DNA from: Penium margaritaceum
Taxonomy: Eukaryota > Streptophyta > Zygnematophyceae > Desmidiales > Peniaceae
Length of the DNA stretch: 64,000 nucleotides
Direction: 5' to 3'
Assembly (NCBI GenBank): GCA_023375785.1
Contig: SZWC01008651.1
Coordinates: forward strand, 7,467 to 71,466
The notes below the pieces were generated by a model. That model ran no database searches. It was not told where the DNA came from and worked only from the letters and a program-made list of their open reading frames with translations. A program made the translations under genes and the position numbers. Each line of letters opens with the position of its first letter. The stretch's first letter is position 1. Of this stretch, positions 23,005-36,560 are shown piece by piece.

Positions 23005-23260
23005 TCTCACCTTTAGTTGTGTGTTAGCAGCTACCGCCTTTGTCTACCTCAAGTCTTCGCCTCAAATGTTACAAGCCACGACACTGGGATGAAACCTCCT
23101 ACAAAGGCATGTGCCTCCTTTGTTCTGTGCTACTTACTCTACAAGCAATCTGCTACAGTTATGGCTGTTAGAATTTGTCTCACGTCATCCAAGGCGGGCG
23201 CCTTACAGCTCCACAAGACGACACTTGTGGATGCATCCATAAATATTATTTACGTGGTCA
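23005..23260 (+). repeat. Dispersed repeat, copy 2 of 2
   Basis: Partner of 19740-20010 (see there). The plus ORF at 23017-23382 runs through it but shows no motif and is not shared with the first copy. Confidence 0.65.
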
Positions 23261-23454
23261 TGCCTCCTTTGACCTACATGTTTTTACAAACATTTTACAT
23301 TCCATTGATGAAAAATTTCCTCAGTTTATTTTCTGGATTCACCCATCCACATTTTGCAAACTTTGGTGTACAAAGTCCATGATAAAATGGATACTTATAG
23401 ATGTATACGTACAGAGTGATTGTCATAGAAATGACAATATGTACATGGATTTAC

Positions 23455-23505
23455 AAGTATGTATACACGCACATATACATACATACACATACACAAATAC
23501 ATAGC
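23455..23505. repeat. Impure TACA/CA simple repeat
   Basis: Alternating ACATATACATACATACACATAC-type sequence, a degenerate microsatellite. Confidence 0.85.
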
Positions 23506-26330
23506 AACAATCATATTGGAAAGAGACACACACGTGGATGTGTTTATAGAAAGAATCCGACGTACAAGTAAAATGTTCCTACATAACTTTCGCATATGCT
23601 TCATTCTCCATGTACTTGATTACATAAGCATATATGTCAATCTCACATCCATGAATCAAGTCATGCCCATGGAAAAGTGACTGTACATGATACTTAGAAT
23701 TTGATGCGTGAATAAAGTCATAAGGCTGTGGTTGATGCACACTTCCATTGGGTATTAGTGTAATAGCTCGAGGGGAAAGGCCAATGGAAAAAACCTTGAT
23801 TAACTGAGCGTACATTATCATTCCTTTGATAGTGAAGAAAAATATCTAACTTAATACTCAAAGTTGAATATTAATATGAATGTTAATATTAACGTTGGTT
23901 TTGTATTGAAACAATACAAGTGATTGGAGATTCTGATGTAAAAACATGACCAATTTTTATGTCACTTGCTTTGCATATGGAGGTCATGTTTGACACTATT
24001 CAAGACAGTATAAGTGCCAGGAATTCTAATGTGACTTTTTTTACGCACAAAAACTCGGGTAAAAATGCAATTTTGGTGAAGGCAAAACTAATTTCAATGG
24101 GAAAAGGTATGTTCATAATAGGAAACAGAGAAGTGCACATGGAAGAAAATCTAAGCGTATATTATTTTTTACGAAATAGTTTACAAATACACAATGATAT
24201 TCACATCGAAGAAATGTAATGAAACTGGTAGAACCAGCTCGAATAGTAATACAGTAGCTCACACACAATGCCTATGGTACATAATAGACCCCCTTCAATG
24301 AAACTCACCGTGGCCAACCGTGGCTAATCTTTGCCCATCGCTGTCTCCGTAACCAACAACATCTGGATATTAGCGATGCACCACCCTTTCATACAAGCTG
24401 TACAAAGGAAATGATTTCCTTAAAGCTGAACCTAAAAAGGGTATTGGCACTACTGAAGCTATTTTGATGTCATAAGAATACAAATGATGCCATACTTGCT
24501 CGCTTTTGACAGCGTGGAGAACATGACCATTTCTTCTTTGACACGTTTATGAGATGTATCCACGAGTATAGTTAGAAAAATAATATCGCATACAACCCCT
24601 TGTCATGTTGTGAATACCCTTCTCTTGTTTCCATGTCCCATGTTCAATCTCTAATGACATCGATGCACTACCACAGGGCCTTGCAAAAAAATAGGAAGAA
24701 TAAGCACCAATCAACATGAACTACGATTGGATAGGGTACTTCGCAAGGACCTACATAATTTTTGGCATCTAAAAACGGTAGTGTATGTGACCAAGAGGCT
24801 ACAAGAATAAGATATTTAATGGCCAAAACATAAATTTAAATTAAGGTCTTCCATGACATGGATGTTGTTGCCAAGTGCGTGGCAAGACTGACATGAAACT
24901 AAACGGTCAATGGGCTAGAATAACAAAAGAATGTGTTTTTGACAAACTCACGTGTGCTCAATGAACCATGGGTGAGGGTGTTCAAAAGTATTACAATTAA
25001 CACCCCAAGTAACCCCCTCATTTCTCCATGGCTCGCTACAAATTAGGAGGAAACCCATGTAAATGGATGGAGTTCTTGGGGAGGACTGGACTTTGATGAT
25101 TCCTAGCTTTAATGTGTTATTCAACATATCATAGGTCAAACTAGAGTTCTCTAGACCTCAATTTTCTCCCATGATTTGATATGCATCGTGTATCAAAATG
25201 AAGTTCCTAGCAACTCAAGCTTGAGGAGGCATAGGAAAACATACAAGTTACTATTTATATGGTTAATGTTATTTTTTGTTCCAATAAATCCGTTCTCACA
25301 CATGGTAGCCACTTTTCCTCCTACTTGTAGTCATCCCTAAGCTGAATTACTATTTCTACGGGGATATTTATAGGAACACCAGTGAACAATTCGAATTGTG
25401 TTGTTACAAATGAAAACAAATTCCTTATCAACATTTTGTGCTTACGACTTCACCAACTACCATTCTTCATGGCCAGGTGCCACACGTGTCATCAACAAAC
25501 ACATGTCTTTACACCCACAATGAGTAAGCTTTTTGGTCGTTGTGGGCTACCCTATTTTTTCACTATAATGGTTATAATTGTTTTTTAACTATTTAATAAA
25601 AGGCCACTTTCCTTATTTTCATCTTGTTTGTAGTCGAAATTCGAGTGCGAATCCAAGCACCATAAAAATAAGCTTCATTATGGCATAGTATAGTTCTCAT
25701 TCAGCTCACGGACGTCGTTTGGCAACTAAATGGAAAGACATTCGAACTGGTGATCCACCTAGTCCACCATGGTGATGGTGATGTTTGAAGTGATCATAAC
25801 AACTCTTTGAAGCGTACTCAACATCTCAGGGATCGTTTGACAAGATCTAGTCGCTAGAAATTTGAGGAGGAGGAGGAGGTGATAAGGAACAAATTGACAA
25901 CATACACTAGGATTTTTGTCTAGATGCCCCTTGTTGAAATCGATAACCACAAAGAGGCAAAACACCAGGAGATGCTTACAACTCCAAAGAACACACCGGA
26001 CCTTGTTGATTGGGACTCGCCCGAGTTGCCAGTAGAACTTTCGTAACAAGTTGAAAACATAATGGATGGGTTGAGCTTCTTGTCAAAGAAGTCGTCAAGC
26101 AACTGTTTGTATAAAGTTTTCCACCCATCGAGCTTTATTTCTGCAAACGAGGTAAGAATTTTTCTCATTCATTAACGTGCGTTTTGGAACAACAAAATAG
26201 GGTACCATGCGGCAGACCCATGATGCAAGTATGATGATCAATCGGTCCTTGAAAACCTTACCAAAACAACTCAGAGTGTCACCTTTCTTCTCGCCCTCCC
26301 CGTTAGACGCTATGTGAAGTGACGTAATGT
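23506..26330. other. AT-rich, no gene recognised
   Basis: About 2.8 kb. The 86-codon plus ORF at 23959-24219 and the 96-codon minus ORF at 25759-26049 have no recognisable motif. No tRNA, snRNA or tandem array seen. Confidence 0.55.
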
Positions 26331-26339
26331 AGAGATACC

Positions 26340-26970
26340 AACAACTCGAGAATAAGCATACATCGACGATGAGGATTTCAGCTCAAGTTACTAGCGACTT
26401 GAGTTGAAGGGGATCTTAAGGGCGGATATGACAAAAGAAACACTCCAACTTTGCTAGACTGATGCCTACTTTATGTTAGAGCTCCANTCAATTGAAGATC
26501 GAAACTATGTAGAAAATGTATGGTTTCGGACTGTCCATGTCGCCCTCCCTGTACGAAGTGACACGAGATGACGTCATTGATGTTTTTAGCAACCAGGAAA
26601 CGCGTTCAAAGCTCTGTTGCGTTTTTCCAACACACATTTTGACTGCCGGGTAACAAGATTATGTTGCACTATTTCTTCATTTATTGGGACACTGGTTCCT
26701 ACAAACATTTCGGCTGCACGGTTCCTAAGTTCCACATCCAGAAAGTAAGAAAAAGACGAAGCGTTTGCGGCACGGTACCCGACGGTGTGGCATGTAGCCA
26801 GGTGTATCATCCTCGCTTCAATGACAGCGTTCTCAAAGGAAGGTGCTGAGATGCTTCATGAAGGCAATCGATCCATGGTTATCATATGTTGCAATGAAAC
26901 GCACGATATGAAAGCTGGCTTCATTTTTGCAATGTGTCTGAGAAAACCTTGGTGGACTATCACATGAGGG
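26340..26970 (+). pseudogene. Possible decayed coding stretch, unidentified
   Basis: Plus-strand frames in this slightly GC-richer patch give protein-like stretches (VCGTVPDGVACSQVYHPRFN near 26760-26820; EMLHEGNRSMVIICCNETHDMKA near 26845-26920) in different frames with stops between. No family recognised. It may be a decayed transposon or host gene, or chance. Contains an ambiguous base at 26487. Confidence 0.18.
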
Positions 26971-27279
26971 ATATTCGATTCTACGGAGAAGAACTGAATT
27001 GAATTAATCGCTATTCAAGAATTTCCGTTCAAGCGTGTTGCTCGAAATACGAGGGCTTTGGACGGATATTCCCCGGTCGAAGCGTCCATTGCGCTTGCAT
27101 GACACCAGGAAGAGACACAGAAGTTACGGATGCGGACGATGCGCATGCAGCCAGGACGCCTCACATATCCACTGGGGGCGAATCGACAGAATCGTTAATA
27201 TTTATCAAGGGATGTTTCCATGCCGAAGAATTAAAAAACTACCCTCCTCTAATCTCCCATGTTTATCGATAGGGTAATC

Positions 27280-30200
27280 ATCTGTCCATTTCGACTGACC
27301 GTTGATTATATGTAAAAAAACGTCTATAAGATCTCCAAATTAAAACAATTGGGACAATTTTCTCGCATAATTTATGAGATTTTTTAGAAAAATAAACGGA
27401 TTAGAAATTTTTCAGTAGGTTTGAGTGCATTGCTAGGTTTGAAAACAACAAAATTGTTCCTATGTACAAGAATTTCTCGAAACCAATCATCAAGATCCCT
27501 ACCATTGCACTATAATGTTGAAATTAACTAAAAAATCCTCTTCAAAAGAACGGGGGAATCTCTTGAATATATTCCCAAGGGCCACTCTATTAGCAAAGAC
27601 ACTTTAAATTGTCAATGTGACCACTTACATGATAAACGAACCATGTCCAAATAATTTGCTATGGAAACATCATGAAAATTAAAATTCCTCATGCATCAAT
27701 CAACGCTTCTAAGAACTCAAATTTATCAAATGGTCTTTTGAAGTTGTCAAAAAAATAGACATGATTGATGATGATTACTTTTAATAGTAAAGGATTGAGG
27801 ATTCTTCTAGGCTTCCTTTTCCTTCTTAAAACCAGAATAAACTGCCACTAAAGAGTAGAATTGTAAATCATACAATTTAAGATATCCATAAATCATAGAA
27901 CTAAGATAGAGCTTAAAGTCCGGAATCATCTTTCCTTCATATTGCTTTTACATCTGCTGTCTATGTCCCTCATAACAGGATCCATAACACATTTGGATGA
28001 AGATACTCATATGAAATTCTTAAGATATCAACCACGAGGATCTTTTAAAACTTTTCAATACAAATGGCATGGGAAAAATCACAATCCTTCCAATATCACA
28101 CTTTTAATATCCTAAAATGATGTGTTTTGACAAGTTGATAAGTTATGGAATACCCAAACATCAAATCTAAATTTGGTATGATTATTGAAAAATGCTACTA
28201 GAACAAAAAATCCTTGATTTGCTGATACGATTCCTCTAGGACTTCAACAATTGTTTTTTGACAAAAGGTCCTCTTATGCTTATGGACAAGTGAACATGGG
28301 AAGTTTATTCTTTAACCGTATGGTTGCTAATCTACATCCAGAACACTCATGTGATGTAAGTACTAAAAATGAGTATTGTAGAAGATTCATAAAACTTTTC
28401 ACTCCGTGGGAATAATATCTCCGTCACATTTTGGCGCTTTCACCATGTATATGATAAAGGTTTTGGTAAACTTCAACATATTTTCATTTTCGAGTGCTAA
28501 TGGTGTAATTAGATTGTAAGACATTTATATAAAATAACAAGCATCATTCAAAGGAATACAATATGAAATTATTCCATGATATGTAACATGCACAAAGGAA
28601 AATGAGATGTAGTTTCGTAGAGCCTTGATGTTGTAAAAGAACAAAACACCGTCGAATTAAAAGTACAAAGGAAGAACAAAGAATGTACATAATTGAAAAT
28701 TAATATATGACCCATCTCTCATACAAAAGGAAACAAACATAAGAATTCCATGTATATATCTTAAAATCAACATTCAATCAAGCTCTATTCACTTTGTGGA
28801 TGTTCGCATGAAATGTATAGCTAACTTAACGAAATCACATATGTTTAATAAAAACACAAAACATTCCAACAAAATGGTTTACGATGTTAAACATTAGTCT
28901 CTCAAATGGAGATTTATAAATTAATTTCTTGAAAAACATTTCTTATTCCAGAGTGGTCATTATGGAAACATTTACCATGTTTGAGATCCATGCTCATGCC
29001 TTGAAATACTAAAGTAACCTTCATGAAGGCCCTTCTTTGCCTTCTATCATCATCAAGTAACTTCTAATTTCCTAAGTAGTTCTTTGCTTCATCAATAGGA
29101 AGCATTAGCCAAATATCCACCTTAAAGAGTACCTTTTCACAAGGAATTACATCATTTAACCATCAAAAGAGTAACCCATCTAGTGACATTACTACCTTCA
29201 AGACCATACACAACTCATGAACCATAGTTCCAGTAAATCAATAAAAAGAACGTGATCCATGTAAAGGTATGTCATAAGAATGGAGTTGTTCCAAGTTCAA
29301 ATAAAATTATTAAATACGAGTTTTTTATGTAGCCATTACGCCTCACATAAAGAAGGCCCTTCCACACCCACATAGTGAACCAAAAAATAGTATTCATGAT
29401 CTAACACCAGATTTCTCCATTAGCAAAGAATGGAATTTTGTTAAGAGAGACATCTTGTGAAGTTCTTTGAGATATTATTTCTCTTTAAATCTGAATTACA
29501 ATTTAAGTTTTTTTGACGAGGCAAACAATAAACTCAATCCAAACAATTTAATGTCTTTTGACACTATGTGGAAACACAAGGAGTTCAAAGCACATGTGTT
29601 TACTTCAATCCACTCAGAGAAACAGACTCATGTTACATTGAAATTTGGTTAGACATTCCCTCCTTTGTCTTAGCTTAAATCAAGAATCATATCACAACTA
29701 TCATGAAGCATCATAATCTAATGAAGAGGTAAAGACATCGCCGTACAACTATGCAAGCAATGATATCTTATTGAGGGATACTAACTTGGACCCTTTAAAA
29801 CTTGCAAGAACAAGAAGCAACAACTAAAGTGCATTAGATCACGTCACAACATGGAAAAAATTGACCAATATCAATCCAAATGATAAGACGTTGAGTGACA
29901 TGCAAACAAAAGAAGATTTCCTACATTAAACATTCCTAGTGTTTTGGAGTGGGTATAGTCAAATTAAATTGAAAGGACTTTCCAATGCAAAATTTCTCTT
30001 TCCATAAGGTAATATGTAATAAGGAAAGGCTCAGTAATTTCAAATGTAGGCCTTAATAAACATAATGACAGATCAAAGTCTTGTACTCTCATTTGTACAA
30101 GAGAAATCCATGGAATTTAAAATTTATTCCAAGAAGTGGCACATAAAAGTGATAAAACCACTTGCATTAACCTATCAAGAAATAGATGTGCCTTTTGAAG

Positions 30201-30650
30201 AGTTTATACAAATCATTAAACAACCTACAGAGTAAACAAATGTGCCTTGTCATTATTAAGTCATTAAAAAAGCATGGGTTAATGTAGTGTCGTTCCACGA
30301 ACATATGCAAATATTGAAATTATCCAAGAGAACTCAAGCACTAATACATCATGAAGAAACAACCTTTGAAAGACATCGTAAATCTATTGTAATAATGGGA
30401 GCAGAAAAATGGGGACTCCTTTTGAACATAGCACCTTCTCTCAACCCTCATGTATAAACCAAGGTCGATGTACGTGGAATTGTTCGAGTGAGCGTTAACT
30501 GCGCTGAGCGACAGTTGTGACATGGCACAATTGGATTCAGAATTTAAGGTCCATGCACAAAGGTATTGATTTTTTCTATCAATACTCAAGTGTGACTCGG
30601 CTGGGAATTTTTGAAATACAAGCTAAATTTAATTCTGGCATCGAACCCCA
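27280..30650. other. Strongly AT-rich, no gene recognised
   Basis: Over 3 kb of A/T-rich DNA with very few ORFs above 60 codons (29467-29652, 30341-30589), neither with motifs. Probably very old, decayed repeat DNA; I cannot assign a family. Confidence 0.55.
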
Positions 30651-31149
30651 AGGGGGCACACGAGCTTGGATTTGTGTGTTACATGCATAACAGGGCTATG
30701 CATGCTTGCTAGCCCAGCTTGGTCAGCGGCGGCAAAGTGCAAGAAAGCATTGTTGCGTACTTGACCCAAACCCGTCAAGGTGGTGCTACACCTGACTGGA
30801 CTACTGGGACCGCTTACATGAGCACATGCAAGTAGAGCTCTACAACAGGGACCACTCTACGTCAAGTGGTGCATGCACAACTCATTATTGCATGAAATCC
30901 TACATGCATGACGCGGTAGCTACATTTGGTACTACATGCATGACTCAGAAGCTGCATCTAGAGATGAGAGTGGGGACTTCCCTGTGTCTGCGGCAACATG
31001 TGCGACTCAGCAGCTGGGACCATGGCCAAGTTGCCAGCCTTCACAAAGCTTCCTTAAGAAGGACGCTTTGTGACTTGGACCCGGAAGATTCCTTGAGGAG
31101 GAAGCTAGGACCGTGCAGCACGCGGTTTCCCCTGGGCAAAAAGCAGCTC

Positions 31150-32081
31150 GTCAACTTGCCAAGATTGTAATACAAACGTAGACTGGACACAGTCAGTCTA
31201 GAAACTCAGCAAACAATTGCAACAACTCGACCAGTAGTCCATCTTTACTAGAATATGCCTCAGACCAAGACTTTGCATTAGCTCTCATCTCAAGACCCCT
31301 GTAAGCCTTGTAGTAGTCTGCCAGCCTGGGCAGGAGGACGCCCATGACTAGTTGAAGGCCAGAGTATCTCGTTGTTGTGGCCAGACTACTTGTAAGACTA
31401 AAGCTTCCTAGCTTGAGATTTCTCGCTTGAAATTGCCCATCTATGGGCCACGAGTTGTGTCTAGGTGTGAGAGCCTTGAGTTAGTGTCTTACCTCAACCC
31501 AGCCTATAGAGCTGAATCTTTTTAGACAGTCAGATTGTGTTTGAGTCTCCCTTTGTCCAACTAGAGTGTTTGGCATTACTCAGTCAGCCTGGTTAAGAGG
31601 GTCTAGAACATGGTTTCCTGCTGGAGTTCCCCTCCTTTGACCTTGTAAATCTGGTAGTACTCTGCCAGCTTGGCTAGGAGGGTTAGAAGTCTTTTGACGA
31701 CCCAGTAAGTCTGGCAGTGGTTATAAGTGTGGAGAGGAGGATGCCTTAACAATCTGGAGGCCATTTGACCTAAAAGTATGGTGACCATGTTAAGACCCTT
31801 AGAATAATAGCCTAGACGACCTAGTTAGGTGTTCCACCCTTTTATGGGGTTTTTTGTGTCAGAGCCTTAAGTGAGCTGTGTTTCGTCACTGTTTCCTTAT
31901 ACCATACCTTCAGTTCATAGTATTTTTCAATTACAAGTTTCAATCGAATTCTCCCACTTCCACACATTAGAGTATAAGGTTTGCTTACTAGGCACAGAGA
32001 TCGTGGACACCAGGAAAACCCCGTTGTTGTATCATAACACATGGTGACTTTGTCATTGCAAGCTCCAAAAACATCTCATCA
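31150..32081 (+). repeat. LTR of copy C1
   Basis: The right end is fixed by the PBS and a terminal CA. The left end is uncertain, and U3 may reach to about 30650. Internally repetitive: CTGCCAGC(C/T)TGG...AGGAGG words recur three times. Confidence 0.65.
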
Positions 32082-32093
32082 TGGTATCAGAGG
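32082..32093 (+). other. Primer binding site (tRNA-iMet) of copy C1
   Basis: TGGTATCAGAGG directly after the LTR end. Sets plus orientation. Confidence 0.85.
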
Positions 32094-32754
32094 ACAAGGA
32101 CACCTAGACATGCTCTACATGTGATTAGAGCAATAGACCCGTGTCGCTAGTAAAAAGCGGCAGTTACAACTCAAGATTTAAAGGATGACAACATCTATCA
32201 TCACTCACCAATGGAAGGGAGAGTGTGTGATGTGGCGACCCTGCACACATGGAGTTATTGGTGAGGCTTTGAGCAACCTCAATATGGAGAGCCCACACAT
32301 AGAATCTCAACAGCTGAATGACCTCTCAATGCACAACCTGAGCATTTACCAAGGATGTGGTCTAAGAAGAGAGAAAGTAGTAACTAAAGAGGCAAAACGC
32401 TAAAAAGAGGAGGTGCTTTAGACAAGTACACGTCGAAAGAATATTCGCGCAAATGAAGACTTACTACATAAATTGATAGAAAAGTGTCTTGTGCTCTAAA
32501 CTTCCAAAGAGGAACACACGAACTTTGAAGCTTATTGTCCAAAGATTCAACAGTAGTTGTCCATGATTGAGTAGAAGGTGCATCATTTCCATCAACTTCA
32601 ACTAGCGCACGGACCATCGTCATGAACTACACAAGCCGCGTAGGCAGTTGTGGCACACTTTATGTAACAAGATCTCATGCCAATGCACATCCTAATGATA
32701 ATATCCATAACGTACGGCATGATACAACTTTGCGTCGTTTGGCCATAACATGTT

Positions 32755-33320
32755 GCAACTGAGGTGCCATCTCTGTCACTCGCATCACCACTTCTTGATA
32801 GAGGTGAGCATGAGACAATTTGGAAGTAAGCTTTCAAGCATGAAAGCATGGAGCAATGGAACCAGATTGCCAAGCATCAACACATTTTCCAATTTGAGCG
32901 GCATGATTATGAGCTGCTAGCTGTGCAGGAAACTCTATTTGAAGGTCAAGTGGCGCAATATCTAACAAGAGAATGAGGCCTTGTAGATGAAAAAGGCTTT
33001 ATCAGCGTCGCCTAAGCCATCTGCATGAGTGCCACAACCAAGTTCTCCTCCTCATATGTCAAAGCTTTTTTGTCCTCAATGGACAAATTCAGCTTAATCT
33101 GCTCATGGAGGATTTGTGCAAACTCTTGCCGTGTTCCTTGAAGCATCCACAACGACACCATTGGAACAGTGAAACCATGCGATGATGCCACCAAGCTTTC
33201 AAGCACCACAAGTAGTAGTTGACAACAAGTAGCGATACTTTTCAAACACCCACGTGAAGATGTCAAGAAGGTTGACATCACTCCACCTACTGATTTACGT
33301 ATTGCAAGTAAGGAAGCCAT
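32755..33320. repeat. Internal-region repeat, first copy
   Basis: Direct repeat with 34690-35240, about 1.9 kb apart. Both copies contain a minus-strand reading LHEQ(I/M)KL.LS(I/M)ED and TY(E/K)EEN with mostly conservative differences, so an antisense frame appears conserved; the plus frames are less so. The role is unknown. The two copies end together at GGAAGCCAT. Confidence 0.7.
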
Positions 33321-34251
33321 TCATGTACATAATATCGTCGATGATCGATTACGAATGATCGACAGCACTGGTTTGTTAAAAAGCAATGGACTTCAAAGAC
33401 ACAAGTGTACATCATTTTTGTGCATGGCACGAATAAAGATACACCCACCAGCTACACTTGTCCAATACACTCTTTCCTTTTGGGGGGGTTTGAGTGACGA
33501 GTCTCATAGCGAGGGATCGGTACATATGAGTTGTCATTCTGCATCCGAAGTCATTGATCTTCGATCATCGATCGTTATGTATTGACAGTCGACGAGCACA
33601 CATACATTAGTGTTTCAGGTTTTTCTCTCATAACATAAAATAAACACACCCCCTGCTACACTTTACTAATACACTCTACCCTTGTGGGGGGGAATGTGAT
33701 CCTGTGATGACTCCTCCCTCCCCCAAAAGTTACGTTGTATTGGTGAAGTGTGTACAGTCCATGTATCTCATGGACAAGTAGAAACTTACATTAGTGTACA
33801 AGATACACTAGTGCACAGAAATAGTTGGAATACAATACATACACCAGGTAATATGATCGAATACAATAAAGGGTTTTTGATGGGGGGGGACGAGTTCAGT
33901 AGTTTGTCGAGGATAGAAACACAATCGAGTAATAGCAAAACTACGCTCGACATAAAGTAAATGATTGTTTGAGGTCACGAATAGGGAAGTAAACAATTTT
34001 TTTACAAATGGGCCCAACCAAAATGATTAAAGAAACATGTACACCAATGGTACATTTCACCCACACTGTCATATTCTTTTCATCTATTCTTAAATTATAT
34101 CTTGCAATTCCCAAGACATAGGTACCATGTCCATTGTTTTCCATGTGAACACAGGACGATTAAACCTTAAAAAAAATTCATGCAAATTACCAAGATTTAT
34201 GTACCTAATACATTGGATGTGACGTGTTTAAAATTTGGAAAATTAACTATA
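33321..34251. mobile_element. GTGTATT palindrome element (cluster 2)
   Basis: Lies between two Copia-related copies. Holds two palindromic units (about 33440-33530 and 33650-33770) with AATACACT arms, G tracts of 7-8 and facing C runs. The right end AATTAACTATA (to 34251) resembles the ends of the other palindrome elements (TATGGTTAAT inverted). It is followed by the interior of the Copia LTR, so it appears to have entered that LTR. The left end is not recognised. No coding capacity. Confidence 0.6.
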
Positions 34252-35240
34252 CCTCTGACTACTTGAAGGCCTGACTACCTCGATGTGGTGGGAATACTTC
34301 TTCTGAGACTCAAGCTGCATAGCTTGAGCTGCCTTGCTTGGCATTGCCCATTCATGGGCCAAGAGTTGTGTCTAGGCGTGAGAGCCTAGAGTTAGTGTCT
34401 AAGCTTAGCTCTGCTTTACAGAGCTAATATTATTTTGACAATCAGACTATGTTGAAGTCTCCCTCTATCAACCGAGTGTGTTTGGCAGTGCTCTATACGC
34501 CTGGTTAGGAGGTTCTAGAAGATGCGTGTCTTGCTAGAGTTTCCCTTTTTCGACCTAATAAGCCTAGTAGCACTATGCCAACTTGAATAGGAGGGTCAAA
34601 AGTCCTTTGACGACCTACTAAGTTTGGTAGTGACTGTTAGCATGGAAAGGAGGCTACCTTGTCCACATGGAGCTATAACGGAGGTCCCATCCGTGGCACT
34701 AGCACCACCACTACTTGATACAGAGCAGCATGAGACAGCTTGGGAGCAAGCTTTCTAGCATGAAAGCACGGGGCAATAGTAGCAGATTGGCAATCAGCAG
34801 CACATTTGCCAACGGGAGCGGTAGAATCGTGAGCTACTAGCTACTTAGGCAGCTCAACTTGAATGTCACGTGGCGTAGATACAGCAACAAAAGGAGTCTT
34901 TACATGTGAAAAAGGCTTCATCAACGTCACCTAAGCCATCTACACAACTGCCACAACGAAGTTCTCCTCCTTATATGTGAAAGACTCTCTATCCTCCATG
35001 GACAAAGTCAACTTCATCTGCTCATGGAGGAAGCATGCAAACCATTGCTGTGTTCCTTGAAGCATCTACAACAAAACCATTGCAATAGTTTAAGCATGTA
35101 ATGTTGCCACCAAGCTTTTGAGCACCACAAGTAGCAGCTGACAACCAGTAGTACTTCTCAAACACCCATGTGATGATGTCACAAGGGTCAACATCACTCC
35201 ATACACTGGTTTGCGAGTCGCAAGCAAGGAAGCCATCGGA

Positions 35241-36237
35241 AACAACCCAAGTTTCTAGAGAGTCAAGGCAAGCAAGCATCTTGCAAGAGCTCATGGAGGG
35301 TGGAGTGGTGATCAAGGAACCACACTACCATCAGTAGCCTGGTAACGCTAACCAATAACGGTAATGGTACTATGTACTTGAGAGAAATGTGTCCTCACTA
35401 GTGGTCACAGGGTTGGACGTCTTACCAAATGTCCACAAGCTGACCAATGGAGCACAGAGCTGCTCCGCATCCCATATGGAGTTCTCATGCTCCATCCAAC
35501 AGAAAATGACCCACCAGCTAAATGTTGATGGTGTAGCAGTGCAACTGAGTTGGAGGGGTCTTTCGCAGCAAATAGAGGTTCAAATGAGCCTCAAAGCACG
35601 GGACAAGCTGACTCCTCATCAGGTTGTACCGACTTTATGCGTCAATAGTATGCACTACCAATGCAACAGGCGGCTAAGGAGAAGCCGGCCTACAACCTGT
35701 AAAAGTAGTTATGATATAGTCGATGCTCGTATATGGGGCCACGAGCATGTGGGAGCTTAAAGAATGAGCTTACAATCTGAAAGTGTATCGACATAACGTT
35801 GGTATAAGAGGGGATAACATGGTGGTAGCTCCGGGGCAACCCACCACCATCGGTGTGATAGTCTCGAGTGCACCAAGGCATAAATGCTTTTCAACATTCT
35901 GACATGTGCCTGCAATTGCGAGATTTGCAATCGCAAATCTCGTTCCATGACATGAAGCGGGCATCAACAGCAGAAGCAGAAGAAGAAGACAAGGAAAATG
36001 AATGGGGAGCTCCAAAACAAAAACAAGGGATCAAGAGCTCCACGTAGTATTTCGTTGTAATGTTGACATCAGCTTCAACAAGAGCAGCCGTGACATTTCC
36101 AATAGCAGAATTCGCTAACAGCTACTCACTTTGCTGAAGGAAGGACAAATAAGATCCCAAATTGAGAGGAAGGTGGAGTGAAGGCATTTTTCAAACCTTG
36201 ATGCAATCTGCAATACAGTAAGCTGAGAAGTAGAAAA
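35241..36237 (+). other. Unassigned internal sequence
   Basis: About 1 kb with the 123-codon plus ORF at 35389-35760, which has no recognised motif. A 10-bp inverted repeat (CGAGATTTGC, loop AATC) lies near 35919-35942. Probably retroelement interior, by position only. Confidence 0.45.
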
Positions 36238-36560
36238 AATCCTACCGCAATGCTAGGTGGATGTAGTAAGCCCACTTGGTGTCTGGTTGCATGCACATAT
36301 GGAGGAGTTGTGCTCAATCTCAAAATCGTACCGAGGCGGCAGGTGGATGTAGTAAGTGCATCTAGTGTGAAGTGGCATGCACAAATAGAGCAGTTGCGCT
36401 CTATGATAATGTCCTACCGGGGCTGCAAGTGGACGCCGTAAGACCACCTACTATCAAGTGGAATTCACGAATGGAGCAGTTACGTTTATAAAAAAATCCT
36501 ACAATAGTGGCAGGTGGAAGTAGTTAGCCCGTCTTGACTAAGGAAGCATGCATGGAGACT
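36238..36560 (+). repeat. 86-bp minisatellite, about 3.7 copies
   Basis: Units 36238-36323, 36324-36409, 36410-36493 and a partial 36494-36560. Shared words: AAATCCTACCG, GGCAGGTGGATGTAGTAAG, TGCATGCACA, GGAG(C)AGTTG(C)GCTC. The period is not a multiple of three, so it is not a protein repeat; overlapping ORFs are by-products. Confidence 0.9.

Larger units (their letters stand above)
30650..33320 (+). mobile_element. Copia-related relic, copy C1 (LTR, PBS, internal start)
   Basis: Plus-strand LTR ending CTCATCA at 32081, followed at once by a tRNA-iMet PBS (32082-32093) and internal sequence to 33320. The LTR (about 31150-32081) is matched by fragments at 34253-34680 and 37690-37870, and the internal part 32755-33320 by 34690-35240. 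Its LTR also resembles the opposite-strand LTR of the 44.8-57.1 kb Copia element (shared CTGCTGGAGTTC and CTTGGCTAGGAGGG words), which places it in that family. No pol domain is left. The palindrome element at 33321 follows the internal fragment. A decayed fossil. Confidence 0.65.
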
